A stretch of 15,481 bases of DNA from Robiginitomaculum sp. (GCA_016765255.1 JAESQI010000075.1:1-15481); one strand, 5' to 3'; counted from the first letter of the stretch, positions 1 to 6,889 are shown. Translations and numbers: made by a program. The notes: a model not told the origin generated them from the letters alone.

Positions 1-476
1 AAACCGAAGCGCTGTTGGTGCCTACAGGATGCACGGATGATGATCTTGCGGGCATCTCTTTACGCAGACAATTATTATCCCAGCTAGATATGGCCTCACA
101 TCTTGTTGATAATTGGGATTTTGCAGTCAATGATACGGCAAATTTCAACCTGATTACAGATATCCCAATTCTTGATCTGGACTATTCAGATGCACTCTTG
201 GACGAATTGGATAAATTGATTACCGCGCAAGGCCGTAGAAAAGGCGCTAATCAGCCACCCATTATCATGGTGGCAAGTTGGACGAGAGAGCAGGAGAGCG
301 AAAATCGCAAAATCGAAGAAGCCAAAATCCGCAAGGCGTTGGCAGAAAGGCACCGTTCCAATGTCGTCTGGATTTCAGCAGGGCAACTCTCGCCATTTTG
401 CAATATCCCCAACCCAACCTGCACGGCGCTCAATAATTCCACTACACTCTATGTGCCCAAACGCGGATCAAAATAA
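1..476 (+). CDS. 3' end of an unrecognised protein gene (5' truncated by the window)
   Basis: The frame is open from base 3 to a TAA at 474-476, about 157 codons. It is open back to the window edge, so the first in-frame start-like codon (TTG at 15) is probably internal. The visible part is soluble: there is no membrane segment, the middle is acidic (ILDLDYSDALLDELDKL), and a beta-strand-like PPIIMVASW is followed by a charged helix (REQESENRKIEEAKIRKAL). The end carries two cysteines (PFCNIPNPTC). The alternation of hydrophobic strands (IIMVASW, VVWISAG) with helices suggests an alpha/beta fold. I do not recognise the family. The next gene starts 570 bases downstream, so it is not obviously in the same operon. 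Confidence 0.75.
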   Translation, partial: TEALLVPTGCTDDDLAGISLRRQLLSQLDMASHLVDNWDFAVNDTANFNLITDIPILDLDYSDALLDELDKLITAQGRRKGANQPPIIMVASWTREQESENRKIEEAKIRKALAERHRSNVVWISAGQLSPFCNIPNPTCTALNNSTTLYVPKRGSK

Positions 477-581
477 CGAGGAGTTTACACCAAACTAAAT
501 GCCTGAAAACTTACAAAAACACAGGTAGTTTCGCAATCAACGCAAGTAGCACTATAGGGTAGCCTAACGACTGCATTGAAG

Positions 582-595
582 ATAGACCTGTCTAT
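582..595. promoter_or_regulatory. Inverted repeat ATAGAC-CT-GTCTAT, possible operator
   Basis: The two 6-base arms (582-587 and 590-595) are perfectly complementary and separated by CT. Short TAGAC...GTCTA palindromes are typical of operators bound by TetR-family repressors, which is the basis for the suggestion. No tetR-like gene is in the window and no good promoter was identified beside it, so the role is inferred only. Confidence 0.3.
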
Positions 596-612
596 ACCAA
601 ACATGGTCTGAC

Positions 613-658
613 GGGTTTTTGTAGGTATTTTCCGTGTACAATTATGTGTACAAAACCC
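613..658. repeat. TGTACA direct repeats within an imperfect inverted repeat
   Basis: GTGTACA occurs twice (634-640 and 645-651) separated by ATTA. TGTACA is itself palindromic, so the region is a tandem of self-complementary sites. It is flanked by GGGTTTTTGTA (613-623) and TACAAAACCC (649-658), which pair with one extra T. The arrangement could be a protein-binding cluster, a recombination site remnant or a hairpin. Nothing in the sequence decides between these. Confidence 0.35.
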
Positions 659-790
659 CCGGATAATAATTGCATTTGCGGAATAACACATTGATTTATC
701 AAGGAAAATAATCTATGATGTGTGCAAAGGAAAGCTAACTCGTCAACGTCACTGCCGCACCAACTTTCTTCCTTTTATATCGTTTAAACC

Positions 791-1006
791 ATTGAATATG
801 GGGGTATTACCGACCCATATGATTACCTTGCGGTGATTATTCCCTGGAGCCTCGTGGTTCTGACAATTTCTAGGATATTTCCTGACATGTTGCCCAGCCT
901 AGAGGCATCAATGTCTATTGGCGATCTTGGTATCACGTTGATACTCTCATTGTCTGACGTCAGACAGCCCCATGTAGACTTCACCTTCAAATTATGGTAC
1001 GCTTAA
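791..1006 (+). other. Short open frame without a standard start, possible coding remnant
   Basis: The frame is open from just after a TAA at 785-787 to TAA at 1004-1006. It translates to about 70 residues that read like a protein with one hydrophobic segment (LAVIIPWSLVVLTISRIF), then PDMLPSLEASMSIGDLG. The first usable start is GTG at 833, without a clear ribosome binding site. It overlaps the palindrome at 951-966 and the weak promoter before the 1047 gene. It may be the tail of a degraded membrane-protein gene or a chance open frame; I favour neither strongly. Confidence 0.2.
951..966. promoter_or_regulatory. Perfect 16-bp palindrome TGTCTGACGTCAGACA, possible operator
   Basis: Eight-base arms meet without a spacer. 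It lies 80 bases before the start codon of the first gene of the exported-protein operon and just upstream of a weak promoter-like pair at 980-1008, a normal place for a dimeric regulator site. Its half-site GTCTGACG also occurs alone at 606-613. One 8-base-arm palindrome somewhere in 15 kb is not very surprising by chance; the position and repeated half-site are what make it worth listing. Confidence 0.4.
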
Positions 1007-1008
1007 AT
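980..1008 (+). promoter_or_regulatory. Weak sigma-70-like promoter before the exported-protein operon
   Basis: TTCACC (980-985) and TTAAAT (1003-1008) are separated by 17 bases, each matching 4 of 6 consensus positions. The distance to the GTG start at 1047 is about 38 bases. It is the best pair I could find in front of this operon, but the match is mediocre. Confidence 0.25.
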
Positions 1009-1046
1009 TGTTCTTTTATTTTATAAAAAAATAAAGGTTAGTAATT

Positions 1047-2468
1047 GTGAGCATTTGTAAGGTTTTTCTGACCATAGTATTTTTGTTTATAACCTTGCCA
1101 CATTCTGCCAATGCAAAAAAATCTATCTTATATAGTCATGCAGAGTTGGATAAAATTTGTAATTATTCCAAAGGGAAAGGTGCTGGCGTACCTCAAAATT
1201 GTAACTTTCTTGATCCTAGCGCTTTGAGAAAGCATAAATCTGGTTTGTACGCAAATATATTGTTCAATATGTTGGCGAGTGAGTTTTTTTATACTTTTTT
1301 GAATACCCACGATACCCCTAGCGAGGAGCTGATAAATTATTGGGTGTGGCAAATGAGACAAAAAGACTATGAGCAAGAATTCACAGGCCTACTTCGTCAA
1401 CATAGCGTAAAGCAAAATAATATTGATGAATTCCTCGATCTGCAAAATCGGTTCACCATGCTATATAGAAAGAAGGGCGCAGCCTTTGATTATATTGACT
1501 TTACGCAAGAAGAATGCGGGGAACTTGTGTTGGACGCCGAAGATCAAATGGCAGGTCATTCAAGGAGTTTAGCATCTCTTTTAAACAAGGTTTTTAGGGA
1601 TAACTCACCTTTGCTAACACCCAAATTTAAGCAAGCAGTTTTAAGCTATTCCCGGAGGATATTACAAGACAATAGGGAAACATTAAGATCAGAAGCTGAC
1701 TTATTGGTACGTATTAGACTTGTCACTCTTGATTATTTTGAAAAAAGTCCACACGAGAAAGTCAAAATGTGCGCTCGGCTACAAAGAAAACTAGTCGACA
1801 CATGGGCGCAATTTGGAAAAGATTTTTCAATTTGGGACAACAATCAAGGTGTAATTTTTGACAGTGCTAGATACCGGATTTTTTTAGCAGAGGAAAAGAT
1901 TTTAGATGATTGCATTCTATCAGTATATCATGCCGCGTTGGGCAGTGTAAGGAACACATCTTTGATGGGGGATATTTTCAAGGTTGGCCCGTCATTTATG
2001 CGTAGCAAAAAACGTTTGAACGGCATGGAAGATTTATTAATGATTGAGACATTGATCAGGGCCATTGATGAGTTTATTTTGGCCGACCGGTGGAACCGTG
2101 ATGGCATGGCATGGAAAATCAATTCCGACATGCGTAATCAGCTAAAATCAAATGCGGATGTCCTAGTGTCAGTCTGGCAAGAACGTGTGGAGAATTTTTC
2201 AAACTCAGGTATCAATGTCCCTGTGTCGCTTTATTTTACTTCTCCCTCTGATTTGACAGAAAATTTCCAGCCCGTCTTTGCGGGCATGCTGATTGGCCAA
2301 TGGCTGTCGCAATCCAATCTTGACCAGCTTATTGATCAGGGTCGAGCGGTAAATTTTGAAAGTGATTTTTATTTATTGCCACAGACTTACGCCTTTAGAA
2401 AAATTAGCAGCGCAGACCGACTTCGACAATTTAAAGCCGTACGCATATTAGAGGTTATATCAAAATGA
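1047..2468 (+). CDS. Exported helical protein of unknown family
   Basis: 473 residues. The start is GTG at 1047, supported by AAAGG (1033-1037) nine bases upstream and by the signal peptide that begins at once: a short charged start, a hydrophobic run (VFLTIVFLFITL) and a cleavage site after SANA at about residue 23. There is no lipobox, so the mature protein should be periplasmic or secreted, not a lipoprotein. The rest is charged and mostly helical (many R/K/E/D with LL and WW pairs), has several scattered cysteines and no further membrane segment. I recognise no domain; distant TPR-like helical repeats are possible but not evident. Its stop overlaps the start of the next gene by four bases (ATGA), implying translational coupling with the TPR protein. 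The DNA is AT-rich compared with the right end of the window. Confidence 0.85.
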   Translation: MSICKVFLTIVFLFITLPHSANAKKSILYSHAELDKICNYSKGKGAGVPQNCNFLDPSALRKHKSGLYANILFNMLASEFFYTFLNTHDTPSEELINYWVWQMRQKDYEQEFTGLLRQHSVKQNNIDEFLDLQNRFTMLYRKKGAAFDYIDFTQEECGELVLDAEDQMAGHSRSLASLLNKVFRDNSPLLTPKFKQAVLSYSRRILQDNRETLRSEADLLVRIRLVTLDYFEKSPHEKVKMCARLQRKLVDTWAQFGKDFSIWDNNQGVIFDSARYRIFLAEEKILDDCILSVYHAALGSVRNTSLMGDIFKVGPSFMRSKKRLNGMEDLLMIETLIRAIDEFILADRWNRDGMAWKINSDMRNQLKSNADVLVSVWQERVENFSNSGINVPVSLYFTSPSDLTENFQPVFAGMLIGQWLSQSNLDQLIDQGRAVNFESDFYLLPQTYAFRKISSADRLRQFKAVRILEVISK

Positions 2469-3826
2469 ATATCGGGCTCTATAATTATCTTATTGGCGTT
2501 TCCCAGTCGGTTTTGATCGGGGTGGTCCTTCTTTTTATAAGCACGTCTTCATTTGCTACCGAACAAGATACTGAAGAATTATTTATTGGTGATTACGCCC
2601 AGCCTGATCCCGAGGCTAAAAACCTTATCGCTGCAGGACGTGTCTATTATTCTACACGTGAATATCAAAAGGCTGAAAAGCTATTTCGGGATGCTGTAGA
2701 GCAGGAACCGCTTTACTGGCGCGGGTGGAATTATCTGGCGATGGCGATGGATGAGACAGGGCAACAAAGACAAGCCGCCCATGCCTTTGCCAAGGCGATA
2801 GAATTGAAAGAAAGATGTGAAGAAGGACTTTTCTTTAATTGCATTAATTCAGAGGTGTTCGAAAAAGAATGGCAAAATTTAGTTTATAATGCTGGAATGT
2901 CTTTCCTTAATATCGGGGATTACCCGCAGGCGACAATATTTCTCAATCAGCGGCGGAAAATGTTTAAAAAAAATAACTCTGCCAGACAAATGACAGTCGA
3001 ATGGCTGGCCATAGCCCGTTTTGCTGAAAGCGATGTTATAACTGCATGGAAAGAGTATAGTGAGTATTTTCATGGTGAACCTTTTCCAAAATTTAACCAA
3101 GAAAATCTGTCCACCAAGGCGGCAAAAAATGCACAAAAACCGCCGGCAGGATTTTACAAGCTTTTGCGTGCAGGCATGACAGATTTAAGATTCAGGGCGC
3201 GGCAATCCGGTCATTTGTATTATGAGTATTTCCATGCCCAGAATGTCGCACGTGTCGAGGCTCTTAAAGAAAAAGCGATAAGAACTCGTTTCATACCCCG
3301 TCCCTATGAGAGCCTTGCATCCCAAGAATATCTGATTGCCCTTTTTCTGAAAACTAAAATTAGTGAGGGTGACGTCTGGAGGCCTGCAAATTCAAAACTT
3401 AGTAGAACTCCTGGATTTGTTGTTCATCCGGCGTTGTCTCGATATGCAATTGAAACGGCACGGCTGGCTGAAAAGGCCATTGACCGGAAAAAATACCGGA
3501 AAGCCGAAGATTTGTACCGATTGGCACTGGCAACCGACCCTTGGTGGCTTCATGGTCAGATAAATTTAGCCAAGCTAGAATTTATTAATTACGGCAAGTG
3601 TGGGCCAGAATATGCTCTGAATTTTATAGAAGAAATGGACGGACTGCAAGTTGGACTAAAACAGTACTATATTGAACAAGCTTATATCAGAAATGAATTG
3701 CAATCTATGCAACGTATGTCGCAGGATATTTGGGCGGAGGCCAAACAAAGTGGCACAACAAAACTTGAAGGATGGTGTGATATTCCTGGGTTCAGTACCA
3801 TTCGCCCAGACATAGAGGTGCGGTGA
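2465..3826 (+). CDS. Exported tetratricopeptide-repeat protein
   Basis: 453 residues with an N-terminal signal peptide or signal anchor: the hydrophobic run at about 15-27 is followed by STSSFA-TE, a good cleavage site near residue 31. TPR-like helix pairs are visible at about 51-118 (AGRVYYSTREYQKAEKLF, then WNYLAMAMDETGQQRQAAHAF) and at 138-165 (AGMSFLNIGDYPQATIFL). Another lies near the C-terminus at about 335-375 (KKYRKAEDLYRLALATDPWW). The long middle segment is helical without clear repeats. TPRs bind peptides or partner proteins, so a scaffold role in the periplasm is likely; the partner is unknown. The ATG lies inside the end of the preceding gene (4-base overlap), and a 41-base gap separates it from the next. 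It carries no enzyme motif. Confidence 0.88.
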   Translation: MNIGLYNYLIGVSQSVLIGVVLLFISTSSFATEQDTEELFIGDYAQPDPEAKNLIAAGRVYYSTREYQKAEKLFRDAVEQEPLYWRGWNYLAMAMDETGQQRQAAHAFAKAIELKERCEEGLFFNCINSEVFEKEWQNLVYNAGMSFLNIGDYPQATIFLNQRRKMFKKNNSARQMTVEWLAIARFAESDVITAWKEYSEYFHGEPFPKFNQENLSTKAAKNAQKPPAGFYKLLRAGMTDLRFRARQSGHLYYEYFHAQNVARVEALKEKAIRTRFIPRPYESLASQEYLIALFLKTKISEGDVWRPANSKLSRTPGFVVHPALSRYAIETARLAEKAIDRKKYRKAEDLYRLALATDPWWLHGQINLAKLEFINYGKCGPEYALNFIEEMDGLQVGLKQYYIEQAYIRNELQSMQRMSQDIWAEAKQSGTTKLEGWCDIPGFSTIRPDIEVR

Positions 3827-3867
3827 TTTAGAGGTTAAACTCGAGAATGATTAAAGGAGAAATTAAA

Positions 3868-4158
3868 ATGCCAAGACCTACCATAAATAAAGCCTTGCAT
3901 TTGGTTTTAGGTACAATGCTTTGTTCGTTTCTTTTGGGCATTGAAGCGCAGGCACAATATGATGTCGGGCCGGGAGAATGTGTTCAAAGATCCGGAACCT
4001 GCGGATCATCTTCCAGTACTGGTGATAGTTCATACACGCGCACTTATGTTGATCCTTATATTCTGGAAGAACGCCGCCGCGTACGAGAAGCCAAGGCCCA
4101 GGAAAAACGAAGGGTTCGTGCCGTACGAAAAAAAACCGAACAACTTATAAAGGGATAA
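3868..4158 (+). CDS. Small exported protein with Cys pair and basic helical tail
   Basis: 96 residues from ATG 3868. I prefer this start to the in-frame ATG at 3847 because AAGGAG (3854-3859) sits eight bases before it and because it gives a compact signal peptide: residues 1-29, hydrophobic LVLGTMLCSFLLGI, cleavage near AQA-QYD. The mature part is about 67 residues. It begins with a Gly/Ser-rich stretch containing C38 and C45, which could form a disulfide, and ends in a highly charged helix (EERRRVREAKAQEKRRVR). The family is unknown. It follows the TPR gene by 41 bases and precedes the next frame by 17, so it is part of the same operon. The strongly basic tail could bind a nucleic acid, lipid head group or acidic partner, but that is speculation. 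Confidence 0.75.
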   Translation: MPRPTINKALHLVLGTMLCSFLLGIEAQAQYDVGPGECVQRSGTCGSSSSTGDSSYTRTYVDPYILEERRRVREAKAQEKRRVRAVRKKTEQLIKG

Positions 4159-4175
4159 CTTCTAGGCAGCGCCTT

Positions 4176-4469
4176 ATGCGTAAATCCATAGGAGCGGATC
4201 TTTTTAGAATTGGCGGTAGGGATAATGCTCATGTGACTTGTGTAACGTATGAAAAAATCTCCGGCTTTGGTGGGGAAATATTCGTACCTGGTGGAGATTT
4301 TGGTAATATTGCTCTACTGCGCCCTATTAACCCAACATTACATGAAACAAAAATTGCCTCCGAACAGCTGGAAAAGGCCGGAGCAATCCTTGAGTTCATA
4401 CAGTCGAGCCAACGGTCGCGTGAGGATATTGCTCTTCTTGCTGATCAGGCGGCACAAATTATGACCTGA
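4176..4469 (+). CDS. Small protein of unknown function, possibly the first half of a broken gene
   Basis: 97 residues from ATG 4176, with only a poor ribosome site (TAGG at 4163-4166). There is no signal peptide. The first half has a Gly-rich strand-like segment (ISGFGGEIFVPGGDFGNI); the second half is an amphipathic helix (TKIASEQLEKAGAILEFI). The TGA at 4467-4469 is followed in the same frame by another open stretch running to 4901, so the two may once have been one gene of about 241 codons. A competing frame beginning ATG 4249 (71 codons) encodes a hydrophobic signal-like segment, which raises the alternative that a frameshift separates a signal sequence from the helix. Family not recognised. 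Confidence 0.5.
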   Translation: MRKSIGADLFRIGGRDNAHVTCVTYEKISGFGGEIFVPGGDFGNIALLRPINPTLHETKIASEQLEKAGAILEFIQSSQRSREDIALLADQAAQIMT

Positions 4470-4487
4470 GGAAGGTCTTACGTCCAG

Positions 4488-4901
4488 GTGACTGTTGGGA
4501 GATTGTCTTACAAAAACGAACAGTATGCTGCTCAACAGGTGACCGATTTGACTCTTCTCACCAAATCATTAAAAACCACACAAATTAGCCTTCGAAAGAG
4601 CGAGAAAGAACGGGCAATAATTTTAACAAAGGCGAAAAAGGACATATATGAGCTGGCGGGACTTCAAGTGAAGATATCAGAAGCTAAATCCAAACAAAAG
4701 AAGGAGCGGTTGCAAAAAAGATCGCAAGAGCTTGCCAATAATCTTGATGATTTTGAAAATGCGTATTTTACCAAGGTCAAGGAAGAGAAAAAAATTGAAC
4801 AAAAAGGTGTTAATACGGCCGCGCAACTCAAACATAAACTCGAATGGGAATTAGGCGCGCCTATTTTAATTGATGTTGATGGCAATGTTATTTCCAAATA
4901 A
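4488..4901 (+). CDS. Coiled-coil protein of unknown function
   Basis: 137 residues from GTG 4488; GAGGAAGG (4468-4475) lies about 12 bases upstream, rather far for a ribosome site. The protein is nearly all charged helix (KSEKERAIILTKAKKDIY, KSKQKKERLQKRSQELA), with the heptad-like spacing of a coiled coil over about residues 25-120. It ends in a short strand-like tail (GAPILIDVDGNVISK). It has no signal peptide as called, unlike its neighbours, which is odd in this operon. Because it is in the same frame as the previous ORF with only one TGA between them, it may be the C-terminal half of a split gene. The next gene begins 28 bases later. Confidence 0.6.
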   Translation: MTVGRLSYKNEQYAAQQVTDLTLLTKSLKTTQISLRKSEKERAIILTKAKKDIYELAGLQVKISEAKSKQKKERLQKRSQELANNLDDFENAYFTKVKEEKKIEQKGVNTAAQLKHKLEWELGAPILIDVDGNVISK

Positions 4902-4929
4902 ACCTGTCTTGGGAAACAAAGGAATTATT

Positions 4930-5937
4930 ATGATTTTCAGGCAGGCTATCATTATTTTATTTTCAACCTTTATTGTTTTCGTTTCTTTTTCTTCGGCATC
5001 CGCTCAGCAAAACTATTGCCCTGCTGACTATACATTTATCGGTTTTAAAGATGAAATTCAGGGAAATACAATTACCAGACATCCGTTATGTAAAAAAATA
5101 ACGGACATGGTCGAGGACATGCGTTGGCCTACCAAGGCCAAAGCAACATTCCTGCTCGGCGTGTTAATGGCCGACCGCGGTAATTATGACAAAGCCATTA
5201 CCTATTTTGAAATGGCTCTAAGGACAATCCCTCACGATACATGGATAAAGTCAACTCTTGACATTATCAAAGACCAACAGGTCAAGCAGGCTGTTCGCAA
5301 GGGGTTTGGCCCTATCTCCAGAGGCGTGATTGCCCAGGATATTCTTGGATCTTTGCCAAAACATGCACGCGACAGAGTGTTGATGGCTATGTCGAGAGTT
5401 GATGTTGGCGATTATAGGGGCGCTATGGTTTTTTTGGACCAAGCGCGAGAAACCGTACCGAAAAACAAGAAGCTACAGGATGTTAAAGTCTATATCAGCC
5501 GGTTATATGCTCAAAAACAGGGGCGTGAATCAGCGCTTAGCTATCTGGAAAGGGCTCGTCGCGCAGCAAAAGTCCGAGCAAATGGACGCCGAGACGCGGC
5601 CTGGATGATTGGCTTGCATATATCCAATTATGGTGACAATAAAACTGCCGCCAGTTATTACAAAGAGGCGCAGGAGGGGTTCGCTCCCGATAGCTATCAC
5701 TACCGCCTTTTGGACCAAATGATTTTAAATCCTGAGCAATTTAACCCAGCTCCGGAGTTTTCTATTTATCAATCAAAGACAGATGCCATCCTCGATGCCT
5801 TACAGTATGGTGATAGTAATTGGAAGAAAAGTATTAATTATCTTACTGTCGCTTATAAAGCAGATCCTGGAAATATGCTCGTTCTTGATGCCCTCAATTA
5901 CGTTGAAGCTATGAGCATCTATCCTAGTAATCGCTAG
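4930..5937 (+). CDS. Exported tetratricopeptide-repeat protein
   Basis: 335 residues from ATG 4930. An in-frame ATG at 4870 overlaps the previous gene. I prefer 4930 because AAAGGA (4918-4923) sits six bases before it and because the signal peptide then starts at residue 1: hydrophobic AIIILFSTFIVFVSF, cleavage after SASA at about residue 25. TPR-like helix pairs are seen at about 72-105 (FLLGVLMADRGNYDKAITYF), at 150-180 (MAMSRVDVGDYRGAMVFL) and at about 225-255 (GLHISNYGDNKTAASYY). There is no lipobox or catalytic motif. It is the last gene of the plus-strand set; a second exported TPR protein in the same operon suggests a multi-protein periplasmic scaffold. A weak hairpin (CACT-GTT-AGTG, 5955-5965) follows the stop, not good enough to call a terminator. 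Confidence 0.87.
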   Translation: MIFRQAIIILFSTFIVFVSFSSASAQQNYCPADYTFIGFKDEIQGNTITRHPLCKKITDMVEDMRWPTKAKATFLLGVLMADRGNYDKAITYFEMALRTIPHDTWIKSTLDIIKDQQVKQAVRKGFGPISRGVIAQDILGSLPKHARDRVLMAMSRVDVGDYRGAMVFLDQARETVPKNKKLQDVKVYISRLYAQKQGRESALSYLERARRAAKVRANGRRDAAWMIGLHISNYGDNKTAASYYKEAQEGFAPDSYHYRLLDQMILNPEQFNPAPEFSIYQSKTDAILDALQYGDSNWKKSINYLTVAYKADPGNMLVLDALNYVEAMSIYPSNR

Positions 5938-5995
5938 CATAGTTCCGCTCTGGGCACTGTTAGTGGAAAATTATATAGATCTAAAAACGGCATTT

Positions 5996-6126
5996 TCAGA
6001 GGAAAGTTAGTAGTTTGTAAGATTTGATTTTGCCCTGAGTTTTTGCTGCAATTTGCCTCCATTCGGCCAAAGCCAAACCCCGGCATTTCTTGAAAATGTC
6101 TCCGCGGCTTAATTGCCGTTCATGAT
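5996..6126 (-). other. Possible antisense coding remnant next to the insertion sequence
   Basis: Read on the minus strand, about 40 codons ending in TGA (5996-5998) are open. They translate to a protein-like string (GDIFKKCRGLALAEWRQ, then KTQGKIKSYKLL) with no start codon before the left end of the IS. The same stretch has small inverted repeats: AACGGCA 5986-5992 with TGCCGTT 6114-6120, and CATTTTCA 5991-5998 with TGAAAATG 6091-6098. These would also fit a non-coding mobile or repeated element. I cannot tell which, and chance is possible. Confidence 0.2.
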
Positions 6127-6134
6127 TAAAGTAA

Positions 6135-6150
6135 GGGGCTGTCCCAGATA
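6135..6150 (+). repeat. Left terminal inverted repeat of the IS
   Basis: GGGGCTGTCCCAGATA, pairing with the right end at 6835-6850 with one mismatch (C versus A at position 11). It begins 45 bases before the transposase ATG. Confidence 0.85.
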
Positions 6151-6179
6151 GCGCATAATTATTTGTTATAGAGGACGGT

Positions 6180-6833
6180 ATGAGGAAGAGCCGATTAAGT
6201 CAGTATAAACAGAGGCGTTTAGTTGAGCATTTTGTTGCTGGGACTACGGCGCGTTGTGCCGCCAAGTTATGCAGTGTTAATCGTAAATCTGCTGCCTATT
6301 ATTTCCACCGCTTGCGCGAGATTATTGCCTACGAGTTGGAGCGAACTGAACAAGAGGTTTTTGCAGGCGAGATCGAAGTTGACGAAAGTTACTTTGGCGG
6401 CAAGCGTAAAGGCAAGCGCGGACGTGGTGCAGGTGGTGTGCGTAGCCTCCCTCCTGGAAAAATCCCAGTGTTTGGGCTGTTAAAGCGTGGCGGCAAGGTC
6501 TACACCAAGATTATATACCCCATCATTGAGCGCAAGGTTGTCCCTGATAACATCGTTTAAAGCGACTGCTGGCGGGGCTACAATGTGCTGGATGCGTCCG
6601 AGTTCAAACACTACCGGATCAACCATTCAAAACTGTTTGCCAACGGGCATAATCACATCAATGGTATCGAGAATTTCTGGAACCAAGCCAAGCGTCATAT
6701 GCGTAAATTCAACGGTGTACCAAAGGCCCATTTTGGCCTATTTTTGAAGGAATGTGAGTGGCTAATTAATAACAGTGACCCACTGACTCAAAAAAGGCTG
6801 TTAAACCAGTGGGTTAAGAAGTATTTGACATAG
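6180..6833 (+). pseudogene. IS1595-family transposase, broken by an in-frame TAA
   Basis: A GAGG ribosome site (6171-6174) precedes ATG 6180. The N-terminus is the IS1016-type helix-turn-helix (MRKSRLSQYKQRRLVEHF), followed by the first catalytic Asp in GEIEVDESYFGGKRKGKRGRG. The frame then stops at TAA 6558-6560 and resumes at once in the same frame (SDCWRGYNVLDASEF, with the second catalytic Asp). It ends with HINGIENFWNQAKRHMRKF, the conserved C-terminal catalytic region, and TAG 6831-6833; 218 codons in all. From memory of the family, the codon before SDCWRGY is normally Tyr, so TAT or TAC to TAA is the simplest explanation. Also from memory, family members have about ten more residues between GKVYT and YPIIE, so a small in-frame deletion may be present too. 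Confidence 0.9.
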
Positions 6834-6834
6834 T

Positions 6835-6850
6835 TATCTTGGACAGCCCC
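6835..6850 (-). repeat. Right terminal inverted repeat of the IS
   Basis: TATCTTGGACAGCCCC on the plus strand, the complement of the left end with 15 of 16 matches. It starts immediately after the transposase stop (TAG 6831-6833). Confidence 0.85.
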
Positions 6851-6861
6851 ATGTTTAAATT

Positions 6862-6889
6862 CCCCTGCACACAAATGATTATGTGGGGT
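6862..6889 (-). terminator. Possible terminator for the cyclase gene
   Basis: On the minus strand, 11 bases after the cyclase stop, CCCCACA can pair with TGTG and GGGG, interrupted by a four-base bulge. The downstream tail is AATTTAAA, not a solid T run. It lies between the gene and the right end of the IS, a sensible position, but the hairpin is imperfect. Confidence 0.3.

Larger units (their letters stand above)
477..1046. other. Gene-poor 570-base stretch with inverted repeats
   Basis: No convincing gene is seen on either strand. It holds a 14-bp inverted repeat at 582-595, a cluster of TGTACA repeats inside a larger imperfect inverted repeat at 613-658, a perfect 16-bp palindrome at 951-966, and a weak promoter-like pair at 980-1008. 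The 8-mer GTCTGACG occurs twice, at 606-613 and as half of the palindrome at 952-959. One forward frame stays open from 788 to 1006 (listed separately). No clear rho-independent terminator follows the upstream gene. Confidence 0.6.
6135..6850 (+). mobile_element. IS1595-family (IS1016-group) insertion sequence, 716 bp
   Basis: The element is bounded by 16-base terminal inverted repeats that match at 15 of 16 positions (GGGGCTGTCCCAGATA at the left, the complement of TATCTTGGACAGCCCC at the right). It holds a single transposase frame of IS1016 type. The GGGGCTGTCC end and the size fit the IS1595 family. The eight bases next to each end (TAAAGTAA at 6127-6134 and ATGTTTAA at 6851-6858) do not match, so no target duplication is visible; the copy is either old or has lost one flank by rearrangement. 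It lies between the exported-protein operon and the convergent cyclase gene. Its transposase is interrupted, so it is probably immobile unless helped in trans. Confidence 0.88.

Noticed and set aside
485..691. Minus-strand 68-codon frame in the left spacer
   Set aside because: No ribosome site, Cys-rich composition without pattern, and it spans the repeats; it looks like a chance open frame.
5955..5965. Terminator after the last exported-protein gene
   Set aside because: The CACT/AGTG stem is only four base pairs and is followed by AAAATT, not a T run.
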